Notes: generated from the sequence alone by a model not told the origin. A DNA stretch of 64,000 bases from Tetracentron sinense (GCA_015143295.1 CM026567.1:10062416-10126415); one strand, 5' to 3'; shown: positions 33,534-46,010, numbered from the stretch's first letter. Made by a program: numbers and translations.

Positions 33534-35974
33534 TGTAACAACCCCAAAATCCTACAAGGCTAAAATAGGACTTTGGGATCGCCACATTACTTAAACCTGC
33601 TTAAAATTCATGAGTCTCCAAAAATGAGGATAGTAAAATTTTCGATATATCAACTGTAACCAACTAAATAGCATGAGTCTATAGTCAACAAATACAACCC
33701 ACTAAAACCAAAGAGTCTGATACACAACTATAAAAGTCTACTAAGCAACATCTACTCAAGTCTAATACAACTCTCTCAATCAAATGAGATAAAAACTAAG
33801 AGGTGTAGCCACCCAAGTCTCTGGCTCTCTCATCAGAAGGCTCACCTTCACCTCCTTCCTCTGCGTATGTTTCCTCAACCCACGGCTCCGCCGTGTACTC
33901 CTGCTCTAAACCTGCCAAGACAAAGTCCGGCTGAGTTCAAAGGTACTCAGTGTATATAAAATCCAACCAACAATAATAATACACCTGCACTTAGTCGGAA
34001 ACATATCCAATAACATAATAACATAATCAGAGTGCGGAAGAACGTGTGCGCATATACATCATATCATCACCTTGACTCGTGTACTTGTGAGAATCTTAGA
34101 CTTGGAAGACAATACACTTATGAGTTGCTTATGCTTATGAGACCACGTGCTTGTGAGATGCTTATGCTTCTGCACTTATTCAGATCATACAATGATGTGA
34201 CATGCCGTTCTTGGCGGATACGGACCATGCCTATGAATCAAATGTAATTGACATGCCGTTCTTAGCGGATACGGACCATGCCATGAATCAAATGTAATTG
34301 ACATGCCGTTCTTGGCGGATACAGACCATGCCATGCTTATGCTTATTCAAACTGTCATACGTATGCCATGCTCATGCTTGTGGTCCACATGTGTGACTTG
34401 TGAGACTCTTATCTTAACATACACGTGCATATGTGCTTAAGTGTCGAAATTAACATTCGAGTTGGTAATTGCTTAGATTCCGATCTCCCACCATGGAAAC
34501 TCCACTATACTGTCCCATACCAAATAGTTAGAGAATTCCCGGTTTGAGAGATGTTCCTCTAAGTTCTTACCTTCTCGACTATCAATTTCCATGCAAATAA
34601 TTATACATACTTAACAAACCATTCACATATACATATCTTATCATAATTCATATCGCAATTCATAATCAATTTACCACCATTTCATAAGAGTATAATAGCA
34701 TTTATCCTTTCAAGCATTTTCACAAACACCTTGTGCACGCATAATATGAATCCATTTCCCCTCTATATTTTCAAGCATTCATCAAACCATAATTCATCCA
34801 TACAATCAATTCACTATTCACATCCACATATTAATCCCATCCTCCATACATTTCCCATCCTCCATATATTCTATCCACATCCAATCCACATTTCCATCAA
34901 TAATTAGCTTACTTCATAGAAAATTTGGGAAAAATACATTTAATCTTTATTCTATCATTTCTATCAAATTAATATTCACAAAACATTAAAATAGAGTTGA
35001 TTAGGATAGTATATCGACCTTAGGAATCCTTCCCTTGGATTCAAAATGCTCCCGAGGAGATTTGGAGAAGCTTTGAGGACGATCTCCAAGCTTTCCTCTC
35101 AATCTTCTAGCAACCTCCTTCTTCTCCAAGCAACCCTCTCCCTCAAACCCTAGGTTTTCTCCCCCTTTTTGCCAAATTAGGTTAGAAATAGGTAGAGTAT
35201 TTTAATATTTCGAGTAGGACCCCCTATTTATTACCCCAAGGTCTGAGAATAAAAAGACCAAAACGCCCATACTAAAATTCTGTAAAAAATCACGAAAGAC
35301 CGAGCGATCGGTGGTTATGACCGATCGATCGGTTCTCAACCAAGCGATCGGTGCTCTTGACCGGGCGATCGGTCAAAAAAGCACTCTCTGAAAATTTTCC
35401 CCATACAAAATTCTGGGCCAGTCGATAGATACCGATCGATCGGTTTTGGACCGATCGATCGCTACTTCTGACCGAGCGATCGGTGCTCTATTTCGACTCA
35501 TTTTACTGTTTTGGCCATAACTTTTGACTCGTTCGTCGGATTTTGACGATTCAACTTGCGTTGGATTCGTCTTTCGAAAACGAACATTTCTGACATTTTA
35601 GAATTTCTGAATTCCACCTAATTAATAGACTAAATTGTCCCCAAAGTTGACTGATCTGTAATTCCATTAGATAAAACCCACCATTGACTTGGCTTAAACT
35701 CAAAATAAGGAAAAACATTAAACATGAACTTCGAAGAGGGTTCCCACACCTTTCTAATGGTTCAAGAATCACTCAATTTCAGTAAACGGTGCCAAAACTA
35801 GAGCTTCCTAAAGTTTAGGGTGTGATATGACATCCCTCCGTTACAAGTTTGATTAAGCCTAGTTTACACCACACCAAATAAATATATAATACAATAAACA
35901 TCAAAACATCACAATGACTATAATACCCCTAATACAATGAAATAAAAACATGAAAAAGATTCGGGGTCTCTACA
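33534..35974 (-). repeat. 3' LTR of E
   Basis: 2441 bp, partner of 40883-43324. U3 block 35617-35508, palindromes 35490-35302, repeats 34335-34200. It has one more palindrome unit than the 5' LTR. Confidence 0.95.
35302..35617 (-). promoter_or_regulatory. U3 block plus palindrome array, E 3' LTR
   Basis: Same layout as in D. Palindromes are of the ACCGATCGATCGGT type, with GACCGATCGATCGGTT and ACCGAGCGATCGGTG variants. Confidence 0.85.
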
Positions 35975-35992
35975 TCCTCCCCTCCTTAAAAG
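35975..35992 (-). other. Polypurine tract of E
   Basis: CTTTTAAGGAGGGGAGGA on the minus strand, directly before the 3' LTR. Confidence 0.9.
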
Positions 35993-36017
35993 AATTTCAT
36001 CCTCGAAATTACGTACC

Positions 36018-39000
36018 TTAGGTGAATAAATGTGGGTACTTTTCGCGGACTTCGGCTTCTCTCTCCCAAGTAGTCTCTTCTCTAGAGTGATGCTCCCATT
36101 GCAAGAGCACAAGAGGAATGACCTTTGAACACAAAACTTGCTCTTTCCGGTCCAAAATTCGAGCCGGTTGCTCTACTAGAGTCAAATCTTCCCGAATTTC
36201 CAACGGTTCCAAATGAATGACATGTGAAGGATCAGCAATGTACTTCCTCAATATAGAGATGTGAAAGACATTATGCACACTTTCCATGTGAGGTGGTAAG
36301 GCGACCCGATAAGAAACTTCCCCGACTCGGGTGATGATCTCAAAAGGACCCACATATCTCGGACTGAGCTTGCCTCGCTTGCCGAATCTCATCACCCCCT
36401 TCGTAGGTGAGATCTTTACAAATACAAAATCTCCGACTTGGAACTCAAGATCTCTCCTCCGAGTATCGGCATAGCTCTTCTGTCTACTCTGAGCTACTTT
36501 CAACCTCTCCCTGATCAACTGAACTCTATCCATAGTCTGACCAACGAGCTCGAGACCCAAAAGCTTCCTCTCACCAACTTCGTCCCAACACAAAGGTGAA
36601 CGACAACTCTTCCCATAAAGTGCCTCAAATGGTGCCATCTGAATTCTAGCTTGATAGCTGTTGTTGTAGGCAAACTCAACCAACGACAAGTGATCAACCC
36701 AACTACCCTGAAAGTCTAACATGCAAGCTCGTAGCATGTCCTCTATGATCTGGTTCACTCTTTCAGTTTGCCCATCTGTCTGTAGATGAAATGCCGTACT
36801 AAAATCCAAATGGGATCCCATGGCCTACTGAAAACTCTTTCAGAATCTGGATGTAAATCTCGGATCTCGATCAGAAACATTGCTAACTGGCACTCCATGC
36901 AAACGAACTATCTCCTTGATATAGAAGTTAGCCAATTGATTAGAGTTGAAAGTGGTCCGATATGGAAGAAAGTGAGCTGATTTAGTCAATCGGTCAACCA
37001 CAACCCAAATGGCATCAAAGTTCTTGGCCGTCTTTGGTAAACCAACAACAAAATCCATGGAGATATTTTCCCACTTCCACTCGGGAATAGGAAGAGACTG
37101 AAGAAGTCCTGCCGGCCTCTTGTGTTCGGCCTTCACCTGCTGACACACCAAACACTTAGATACAAAGGTATCCACATCTTTCTTCATACCTTTCCCCGAG
37201 AAATACTTCTTAAGGTTCTGGTACATCTTAGTACCTCCCGGATGCACGGTGTACTTGGACTTGTGTGCTTCATCCAGAATCTCCCTTCTTAAATCCTCGT
37301 CATCCGGAACACAAAGTCTACCCTTGAAACAAACTCCACCATCCCTCCAAGAGAAATCCTCAAACCCGCTGTTAAGCGACTTATTCATAGCAGCGTGCAG
37401 TTCTCCATCATTCCACTGCAGGTCTTTAATCCTGTTCAATAAGGTTGGCCTGATCATAATGTTAGCCAACAAGGCACTAGATGCTCCCACACTGAAACCC
37501 GCATCGAGGCTAGACACCTCTTCTAGTAACTTCCATTCTTGGACCATCAAGTGTGCCAAGAACCCAGTAGGTCTCCTATTAGCGCATCTGCCACTACATT
37601 CGCTTTCCCCGGGTGGTACTGGATAGAACAATCATAATCCTTGAGGAATTCCACCCAACGACGCTGCCTCAAATTCAGCTCTTTCGGCGAGAATAAATAC
37701 TTTAGACTTTTGTGGTCGGTGAAAACTTCAAACTGCGTACCGTACAAGTAGTGTCTCCAGATCTTAAGAGTAAAAACCAAGGCTGCTAACTCCAAATCAT
37801 GGGTAGGATAGTTCTTCTCATGGTCTTTCAACTACCGAGAAGCATAGGCAATCACCTTCCCGTGTTGCATAAGAACACAACCTAACCCAACGAGTGAGGC
37901 ATCACTATACACCACAAAATCTTCACTACCCGATGGAACAGTCAAGATCGGAGCGGTGGTGAGACGCTTCTTCAACTCAAGAAAACTCTTCTCACATTTC
38001 TCATTCTACTCGAATCTAGCTTTCTTTCGAGTTAGATGAGTAAGCGGAGCTGTCAAACTGGAAAATCCTTCTACAAATCTTCGATAATATCCAGCTAGGC
38101 CCAAGAAACTTCGAACCTCTGTAACACTCTTTGGCCTTCCCCATCCTTCCACTGCTTCTATCTTAGCAGGGTCAACTGAAATCCCCTCTTCTGACACCAC
38201 ATGGCCTAGAAATGCTACTTTTTCTAGCCAAAACTCGCACTTGCTAAGCTTAGCATATAGCTTATGCTCACGGAGTGTCTTCAGGGTGATCCGGAGATGC
38301 ATCTCATGCTCCTTCTGTGTCTTGGAGTACACTAAAATGTCATCCACGAACACGATCACAAAGCGGTCCAGAGTCGGCTTGAAGATCCTGTTCATGAGAT
38401 CCATGAATGCTGCCGGGGCATTTGTCAAACCGAACGGCATGACTAAGAATTCAAAATGCCCATATCTGGTCCTGAAAGCAGACTTAGGCACATCTTCCAC
38501 CTTTATCTTCAGCTGATGGTAGCCCGACCTCAAATCAATCTTAGAGAAATACTTAGCTCCTTGCAACTGATCAAACAAGTCATCGATCCTAGGTAAATGA
38601 TATTTGTTCTTGATAGTGACCTTGTTCAGTTGCCGATAGTCGATGCACATCCTCATCGAACCATCCTTCTTCTTCAGAAACAACACTGGAGCTCCCCAAG
38701 GTGATACACTTGGGCGGATAAATCCAAGACCAAGCAATTCGTCAATCTGCTCCTTAAACTCTTTCAACTCTGCTGGAGTCATCCTATATGGCGCTTTAGA
38801 GATGGGTGCCGTACCCGGAGCCAACTCAATTGCAAACTCTACTTCTCTATCCGGTGGCAAACCCGGTAAGTCTTTAGGAAAAAAATCCATGAATTCCTCT
38901 ACAATAGGGATACTTGAGAAATCTGGTGCTTCCGAGGTAGTAAGACTCAATGCCGCGAAACGAGCTAAGTCCTTCTTCTTCAACCCTTAGAAACGAAAAG

Positions 39001-39339
39001 AGGGCTCACTGATTGGTCTAAAGTTGACCACTTTCCCAAAACAGTCGACATGCCCATGGTATTTGGAAAGCCAATCCATACCTAAAATGACGTCAAAGTC
39101 TTGGAACTCAAGGACAATCAGATCAGCTAGCATCTCTCTCTGACCTACTCGAATATCACAAGCTCGATAGACCTTATCGGTGATGACCGAACTACCAATA
39201 GGAGTAGCAATCGACAATTCACGATCTAATAGACTTGGCTCAATCGGAAACTCTCGTGCAAAACTAGGTGTAACAAAGGAGTGAGTGGAACCAGTATCGA
39301 TCAAAACATGAGCGAGGAAATCATTTATCAACAATGAGC
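36018..39339 (-). pseudogene. Protease and pol region of E
   Basis: In order on the minus strand come protease ([19 protein letters not shown], about 39300), RT ([19 protein letters not shown], about 38000-38900), RNase H ([10 protein letters not shown], about 37700), integrase ([30 protein letters not shown], about 36700-37550) and the chromodomain-like end near 36020-36200. All parts match D closely. The region is broken in several places. Confidence 0.92.
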
Positions 39340-39474
39340 CTAAATTAATACACAAAGCTAATTTGTCAAATCATGAATACATACATGCATCTTACATCAT
39401 ACCACATAACATTTAATATCACACACATAGCCTCAGAACAATATTTTAATTGACTAAAACACAATTAAATATAC
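39340..39474 (-). other. Intron-like interval between gag and protease in E (135 bp)
   Basis: On the minus strand it begins GTATATTTAATTG and ends TTAATTTAG. Same place and length as in D. Confidence 0.6.
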
Positions 39475-40678
39475 CCTGCACAATGTCGTCGGACGCCTGT
39501 GCATCCCGCTCCGAGGTAGCAAACACTTGACCCTGAGCTGGCTGGCGAGGCTGCTGAGGTCTCGGACCCTATGGTGGCCTCTGCTGTGTGGACTGCCTAC
39601 CTGGGGGCCTGACTCCCTGTGGCTGAGTCGACTGAATCCCTTGCTGAATGCGGAGTGGGAAATCTCGGATCCGGTGTGAGACCTCTCCACAATGGAAACA
39701 ACCTCCAGTAATTGCCCTACACTCTCCCACTCTATGCCTCTTTCCGCACTGGCTACATGCATCATACAACTGGGTACCAGCAGTAGGCGGAGCCACCTGA
39801 GATGCTCGAGGGGCTGCCTGAGTTGGCCTCTGATACGGGGTAGGCCTAACAATGGGCATAGGACCTGCTATCCTCGACCTCTTGTCCTGGGGGACAAACC
39901 TGCTTGCTTGCATCTTCTCCCTCTTCTTCAAAAATTCCTGTGAATTCTTCTCAGCTATCAAAGCACGCTAATACACCTCCCTACATGTTTCAAGTTGAAG
40001 TATCGAATCCTTCTCCCGGATAAAATCCTTCAAGCCTCGCTCAAACCTCTTTGCCTTCATTCTCTTCGTAGCAATCAAGTGAGGAGCGAACCTAGAAAGC
40101 TCTACAAACTTGGCCTCATACTCGGCCACTGACATCCTCCCTTGCTCCAAGGTAGAGAATTCAATCTCCTTCTGATCTCTCACAAACACCGGGAAGTGTC
40201 TCTCATAGAAGATGTCAAGGAACTCTCCCCAAGTCCACTCTTGTCCGGCTCGCACCTCATTCCTCTGCCTAGATGCGGCCCTCCACCAATGTTCAGCCTC
40301 GCCTTCCATGACGAAGGAGGCCCATTTCACCCTCTGCTCATCGATAGCCTCAAGCACGGTGAAAATCTTCTCTAGTTGCATGATCCACAATTCGGCAATT
40401 GAGGGATCCGTACTACCATAGAAGGCTGGAGGACTCATCCTCCTAAAAGCTTCCACTCCGTTGTGACGGGGTGGGTGAACATCAATCTGCCTCTCTTGCC
40501 TAGCTGGACCAGCCGCTAGTAATGCAGTTTGCTGAGCCATAATTTCAGCTTGCCTCTCCATGGCTGCAGCAATAGCTTCCATGACCTGACCCATATTTGC
40601 CTGGGGGGTACCGTCTGGAGTATCCCCATCAGTCACACTGCCTCCTCCATTCCTATAATTTCTTCCACCCCTTCTCAT
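39475..40678 (-). pseudogene. gag region of E
   Basis: It starts MRRGGRNYRNGGGSVTDGD and holds the same gag domain as D (MSPPAFYGSTDP, EHWWRAASRQRNEV, FLDIFYERHFP, ERGLKDFIREK). A double zinc-knuckle-like region follows (CSQCGKRHRVGEC, then CFHCGEVSH). It is clearly homologous to D along its whole length. A decayed copy. Confidence 0.88.
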
Positions 40679-40866
40679 GCTTACAATCCTAAGAAGAAGA
40701 AAACAATCTATTTAGAACACACTCACATAAATTCCTAAGTCTACGCTTAATCAAAACTCAATCCTCAACAATTTTAAAGTCCTGAACTTGATGTTGCTTC
40801 CCTAAGGTTCACATCTTCCTATACCCAACACTTAATACCTTAGCCCTAAGGACTCTAATGCCTTGA

Positions 40867-40878
40867 GCTCTGATACCA
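40867..40878 (-). other. Primer-binding site of E (tRNA-iMet type)
   Basis: TGGTATCAGAGC on the minus strand, four bases inside the 5' LTR, as in D. Confidence 0.93.
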
Positions 40879-40882
40879 CCTC

Positions 40883-43324
40883 TGTAACGACCCCAAAATC
40901 CTACAAGGCTAAAATAGGACTTTGGGATCGCCACATTACTTAAACCTGCTTAAAATCCATGACATGCAAGGCACACTAACACAAGTCTCCAAAAATGAGG
41001 ATGGTAAAATTTTCGATATATCAATTGTAACCAACTAAATAGCACGAGTCTATAGTCAACAAATACAACCCACTAAAACCAAAGAGTCTGATACATAACT
41101 ATAAAAGTCTACTAAGCAACATCTACTCAAGTCTAATACAACTCTCTCAATCAAATGAGATAAAAACTAAGAGGTGTAGCCACCCAAGTCTCTAGCTCTC
41201 TCATCAGAAGGCTCACCTTCACCTCCTTCCTCTGCGTATGTTTCCTCAACCCACGGCTCTGCCGTGTACTCCTGCTCTAAACCTACCAAGACAAAGTCCG
41301 GCTGAGTACAAAGGTACTCAGTGTATATAAAATCCAACCAACAATAATAATACACCTGCACTTAGTCGGAAACATATCCAATAACATAATAACATAATCA
41401 GAGTGTGGAAGAACGTGTGCGCATATACATCATATCATCACCTTGACTCGTGTACTTGTGAGAATCTTAGACTTGGAAGACAATACACTTATGAGTTGCT
41501 TATGCTTATGAGACCACGTGCTTGTGAGATGCTTATGCTTATGCACTTATTCAGATCATACAATGATGTGACATGCCGTTCTTGACGGATACGGACCATG
41601 CCTATGAATCAAATGTAATTGACATGCCGTTCTTGGCGGGTACGGACCATGCCATGAATCAAATGTAATTGACATGCCGTTCTTGGCAGATACGGACCAT
41701 GCCATGCTTATGCTTATTCAGAATGTCATACGTATGCCATGCTCATGCTTGTGGTCCACATGTGTGACTTGTGAGACTCTTATCTTAACATACACGTGCA
41801 TATGTGCTTAAGTGTCGAAATTAACATTCGAGTTGGTAATTGCTTGGATTCCGATCTCCCACCATGGAAACTCCACTATACTGTCCCATACCAAATAGTT
41901 AGAGAATTCCCGGTTTGAGAGATGTTCCTCTAAGTTCTTACCTTCTCGACTATCAATTTCCATGCAAATAATTAGACATACTTAACAAACCATTCACATA
42001 TACATATCTTATCATAATTCATATCGCAATTCATAATCAATTTACCACCATTTCATAAGAGTATAATAGCATTTATCCTTTCAAGCATTTTCACAAATAC
42101 CTTGTGCACGCATAATATGAATTCATTTCCCCTCTATATTTTCAAGCATTCATCAAACCATAATTCATCCATACAATCAATTCACTATTCACATCCACAT
42201 ATTAATCCCATCCTCCATACATTTCCCATCCTCCATATATTCTATCCACATCCAATCCACATTTCCATCAATAATTAGCTTACTTCATAGAAAATTTGGG
42301 AAAAATACATTTAATCTTTATTCTATCATTTCTATCAAATTAATATTCACAAAACATTAAAATAGAGTTGATTAGGATAGTATATCGACCTTAGGAATCC
42401 TTCCCTTGGATTCAAAATGCTCCCGAGGAGATTTGGAGAAGCTTTGAAGACGATCTCCAAGCTTTCCTCTCAATCTTCTAGCAACCAACTTCTTCTCCAA
42501 GCAACCCTCTTCCTCAAACCCTAGGTTTTCTCCCCCTTTTTGCCAAATTAGGTTAGAAATAGGTAGAGTATTTTAATATTTCGAGTAGGACCCCCTATTT
42601 ATAGCCCCAAGGTCTGAGAACAAAAAGACCAAAACGCCCATACTAAAATTCTGTAAAAAATCACGAAAGATCGAGCGATCGGTTCTCAACCGAGCGATCG
42701 GTGCTCTTGACCGAGCGATCGGTCAAAAAAGCACTCTATGGAAATTTTCCCCATACAAAATTCTGGGCTAGTCGATAGATACCGATCGATCGGTTTTGGA
42801 CCGATCGATCGCTACTTCTGACCGAGCGATCGGTGCTCTATTTCGACTCATTTTACTGTTTTGGCCATAACTTTTGACTCGTTCGTCGGATTTTGACGAT
42901 TCAACTTGCGTTGGATTCGTCTTTCGAAAATGAACATTTCTGGCATTTTAGAATTTCTGAATTCCACCTAATTAATAGACTAAATTGTCCCCAAAGTTGA
43001 CTGATCTGCAATTCCATTAGATAAAACCCACCATTGACTTGGCTTAAACTCAAAATAAGGAAAAACATTAAACATGAACTTCAAAGAGGATTCCCACACC
43101 TTTCTAATGGTTCAAGAATCACTCAATTTCAGTAAACGGTGCCAAAACTAGAGCTTCCTAAAGTCTAGGGTGTGATATGACATCCCTCCGTTACAAGTTT
43201 GATTAAGCCTAGTTTACACCACACCAAATAAATATATAATACAATAAACATCAAAACATCACAAGGACTATAATACCCCTAATACAATGAAATAAAAACA
43301 TGAAAAAGATTCGGGGTCTCTACA
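40883..43324 (-). repeat. 5' LTR of E
   Basis: 2442 bp. It carries the U3 block (42967-42858), palindromes (42837-42668), TATAAATA (42603-42596) and three CATGCCGTTCTTG repeats (41705-41570). Confidence 0.95.
42668..42967 (-). promoter_or_regulatory. U3 block plus palindrome array, E 5' LTR
   Basis: Same as the 3' LTR but with one palindrome unit fewer, so the number of units is not fixed even within one element. Confidence 0.85.
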
Positions 43325-43650
43325 CATGCGAGGTGCCGATAAATTGTGTTATGTCGATGCTCACCTAGGATGTCAAAGACACACGGGGTGTTAAAGGGGG
43401 ATATGAAGGAGGTATAGTAATATGGCGAGATTGCAATGGGATACGTAGGATGTCAAAGGACACACGGGGGTGTCAAAAGGGGACAAGCAAGAGGTATCGT
43501 GGTATGGCGAGATTACCAAGAGATACACAGGATGTCTGAGACACACAAGGATGTCAAAAGGGGGACATGCAGGAGGTATCGCAGTATGGTGAGATTGCCA
43601 AGGGATATGCAGGATGTCAAATGACACACGGGGTGTTAAAGGGTTGCGGC
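43325..43650. repeat. Tandem repeats in copy B (second part, 82-bp variant)
   Basis: After one unit of the 33060 type, three units of a longer variant follow with 82-bp spacing (starts near 43407, 43489, 43571). Each has GGAGGTATCGTGGTATGGCG-like sequence and ends with the shared GGATGTC...GACACAC...GGTGTCAAA part. Confidence 0.85.
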
Positions 43651-44242
43651 ATGTCCAAGAGGCACTAGCTAGATTGATTTTGAAATGGACTAGAGGTACT
43701 AGATTTTGATGATGGCATACAGGGTGTAAAGATGAGTATGCTATCCCATAATTATACTGATTACGACTTACGGGGCTGTGTGGTGTCGGCTTTTTCTGTT
43801 TGTCTTTATCGAGGGCTGCTTGATGCAGGTTGGTACGACTAGGTTTTGGTACCGGAAGCTCTGTTTTGAAAACTTTTTTTAGAAAAGTGTTTGAATTTTG
43901 TAACAGTTTTTTGTCAACTGTCTGCTGGGGAGTTGTGGCATCTGCTAGAGACTACTGCTGGAGAAATCTGCTAGAGACTATTATCGGGGAATCTGTTTCT
44001 TGGTGCCATCTACTGGGAACATGCGAGGGTTTGTTGGGAGTTCAGCGAGATTGATGGCTGCTGGATTTTTTTACCAAACTACTCTTTAGCTTTTCTCCCT
44101 TTTTTACCCTTAGAATGACCAAGTCGATGGGTTTCGTATAAGTTTTGTGCAATGAGGCCATTATCGGTTTTCCTCATGCTTACGAAGCTAATTCATTTTT
44201 GTCCCTTTTTTACCCCTAGTCGCAAAACTAGGTCTGGGGTCG
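43651..44242 (-). other. Copy B 3' untranslated region, distal part
   Basis: Non-coding. The stretch at 44090-44240 matches the copy A block repeated at 47930-48085 and 48240-48400 (AATGACCAAGTC, GCAATGAGGCC, CCCCTAGTC). It ends at the boundary with the partial LTR of copy A. Confidence 0.65.
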
Positions 44243-45991
44243 CGCGTAGCTAGGTGCTCGTGGGGGAGCTCTAGGGGGCGTTCATTTATTAGGGTAAGTT
44301 TTTTTTGCATTTTGTGGGTTTTTAAATGTTTTTGTTGTTTTTGTATTTTATTTTTTTTTGTATTTTTTAATTTGGCAAGTTTTAACTAGTCATGAACTAA
44401 ATTAAATGCCCAAGGTAGGCAAAAAGGAAAATAAATCCTAACTGATTTAATTAACTTAAAGGCAAAGAGCAGGGCGGATCGAGCGGCCTTAAACCAAAAG
44501 AGGCTATGGTTTAAATACGGACCCTGCTCTAGGTCCCAAGGGGAGATAGACCAGTACCTTTAATTTATTTGGTATTTTATTTTTTTTATTTTTTTATTAT
44601 TATTTTTTTTGTAAGACTAAACTAACGGGGTAGGCCAATTATTTAGGGTTAAAAAAAGAAAAACTACCTAAGTGCCCAATGTAGGCAAAATAGGAAAAGA
44701 AAATCGTGGCCTAACCCTATTGTACACACATGGATAATACATAATGGGCCCAAAGAGAAAGTTAATGGGCCAAGGCCCATTGACCACTAATGGTCAATTA
44801 GCTTTGGTCCACTATCATTCTAAGGCCTCAAGAGGTAAGCCCAAAAAATTCGAAAATGATTCTAAGGGGCTTCCAATTTGAGATTCAAATCTCCCGCTCT
44901 AAGTTTTGAACTAACCAAAAATTATACTACAATAGATAGAGGGTACTAAATAAAAATGAGGGAAGAGATATACCTGCGAGGGCTGTTAAGGGAGATGACG
45001 GAGCTGCTCTAATGATCCGAAGGAAGATAGATGGAAGATATTCTCACACTCCCCAGAACAAGGGATTACACAAACAAAATAAAAAAATAAAGAAAAGCTG
45101 CGTGTGATGAGAAACCCGATCAGCTTGCTTCGGAATGAAGCTGCTGGCCAGGAATTTTCAGCTCGACGGAGTTGGAGTCCTAGCTGAAACGGATCGAGAA
45201 GTACCAGCCGAGATGAGGATTGGGACTGGAGATGGGATCTGCCGGACTGGTACAGCTCGCCGGAAGGGATGATCGTCGGAGGTGGAGACGCTGGAGATGG
45301 GGATGTGCGAAGAGATGGAATCTCGCCGGAAAATCTGTGACTTGCCGGAAAGCTAAAATCACCGGAGATCAGAGGGGATACGATCTTGTGCCAATCCGAA
45401 ATTCGAACTCGGGTTGCCGCCGTGAAGTTAGGCTGCTGCTTGCGGTGTGGAACTCGATTGAGAACTGAGCTGAAACGTTGGTGATGGCGTTTCCGGCGAG
45501 AAGCTAGGCGTCGGCGATTCAGCTGGCCTGACCGGTAATGGTGGTAGCTGGAGGTGATGATGAAGGAGAGAAAGAGAAGGAGAGAATAGGGGAAGAGGGA
45601 GTCTGCTGCTCCAACCGAAAGAAAGTGGGTCAAGAGAGAATGACCTCTCTGCTGCTGCCGAAAACTAAAAACCAAGATGAGGAAGAGAAATGAGGTCATC
45701 TGACCTCATACGTAGTATTTATAGAGGAGGTTAGGGTTCTCTAAATGGGCTTGGGCTACTTTGGATCCGGGCTTGGGCTTTAAGGTTGGACTCTGGCTTT
45801 GGCTCATGGGTTTTAAACATGGGGTTTCTCTTTTGAGGGTTTTGAACAATGGGTAAAGGGGATGATTTCTCTCTCTCTTTCTCGGATCTAGAACCTCGAC
45901 ACTCAAATAAAATAATAAGATAAATGAAAATTAAAATTAAAATTACAAATAAAATAAAGGGATTAAGGGGTGTAAAAATGGGGTGTTTACA
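44243..45991 (-). repeat. Partial 3' LTR of copy A
   Basis: It starts TGTAAACACCCC at 45991 on the minus strand and matches the H LTR from 7123 to about 8862, where the match stops. Sequence left of 44243 belongs to copy B. It contains TATAAATA at 45716-45723 and the TGAGGTCA...TGACCTCA palindrome at 45691-45708. A 237-codon open frame (44986-45699) lies in the R/U5 part and resembles no protein I know. Confidence 0.9.
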
Positions 45992-46010
45992 GTTGCCCCT
46001 CTTTGTCGGA
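45992..46010 (-). other. Polypurine tract of copy A
   Basis: GACAAAGAGGGGCAAC on the minus strand directly before the LTR. Copy B has CAAAGAGGGGCAGC at the same place. Confidence 0.8.

Larger units (their letters stand above)
33534..43324 (-). mobile_element. Chromovirus E (Ty3/gypsy, Tekay/Del-like), TSD CATGC
   Basis: A 9791-bp element with LTRs at 33534-35974 and 40883-43324, primer site, polypurine tract, gag and pol on the minus strand. CATGC lies on both sides (33529-33533 and 43325-43329), inside the copy B tandem array. It is closely related to D in every part. The LTRs differ at about 30-40 sites plus two short indels by eye, so E is somewhat older than D. It is broken in perhaps six to ten places. 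Confidence 0.93.
17371..44242 (-). mobile_element. Copy B: Tat element, 3' LTR and 3' untranslated region, with nested insertions
   Basis: On the minus strand the element runs from about 44242 down to 17371. A polypurine-type edge (32755-32775, reading AAAGAGGGGCAGC) lies next to the LTR start TGTAAGCACCC at 32754. The LTR ends TGGGTCATTACA at 17371. The sequence outside the LTR start closely resembles the same place in copy A (45992 upward), which ties B to the Tat group. The far 5' part (gag, pol, 5' LTR) is not present. B hosts F (with D inside), an LTR fragment G and chromovirus E. Confidence 0.8.
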
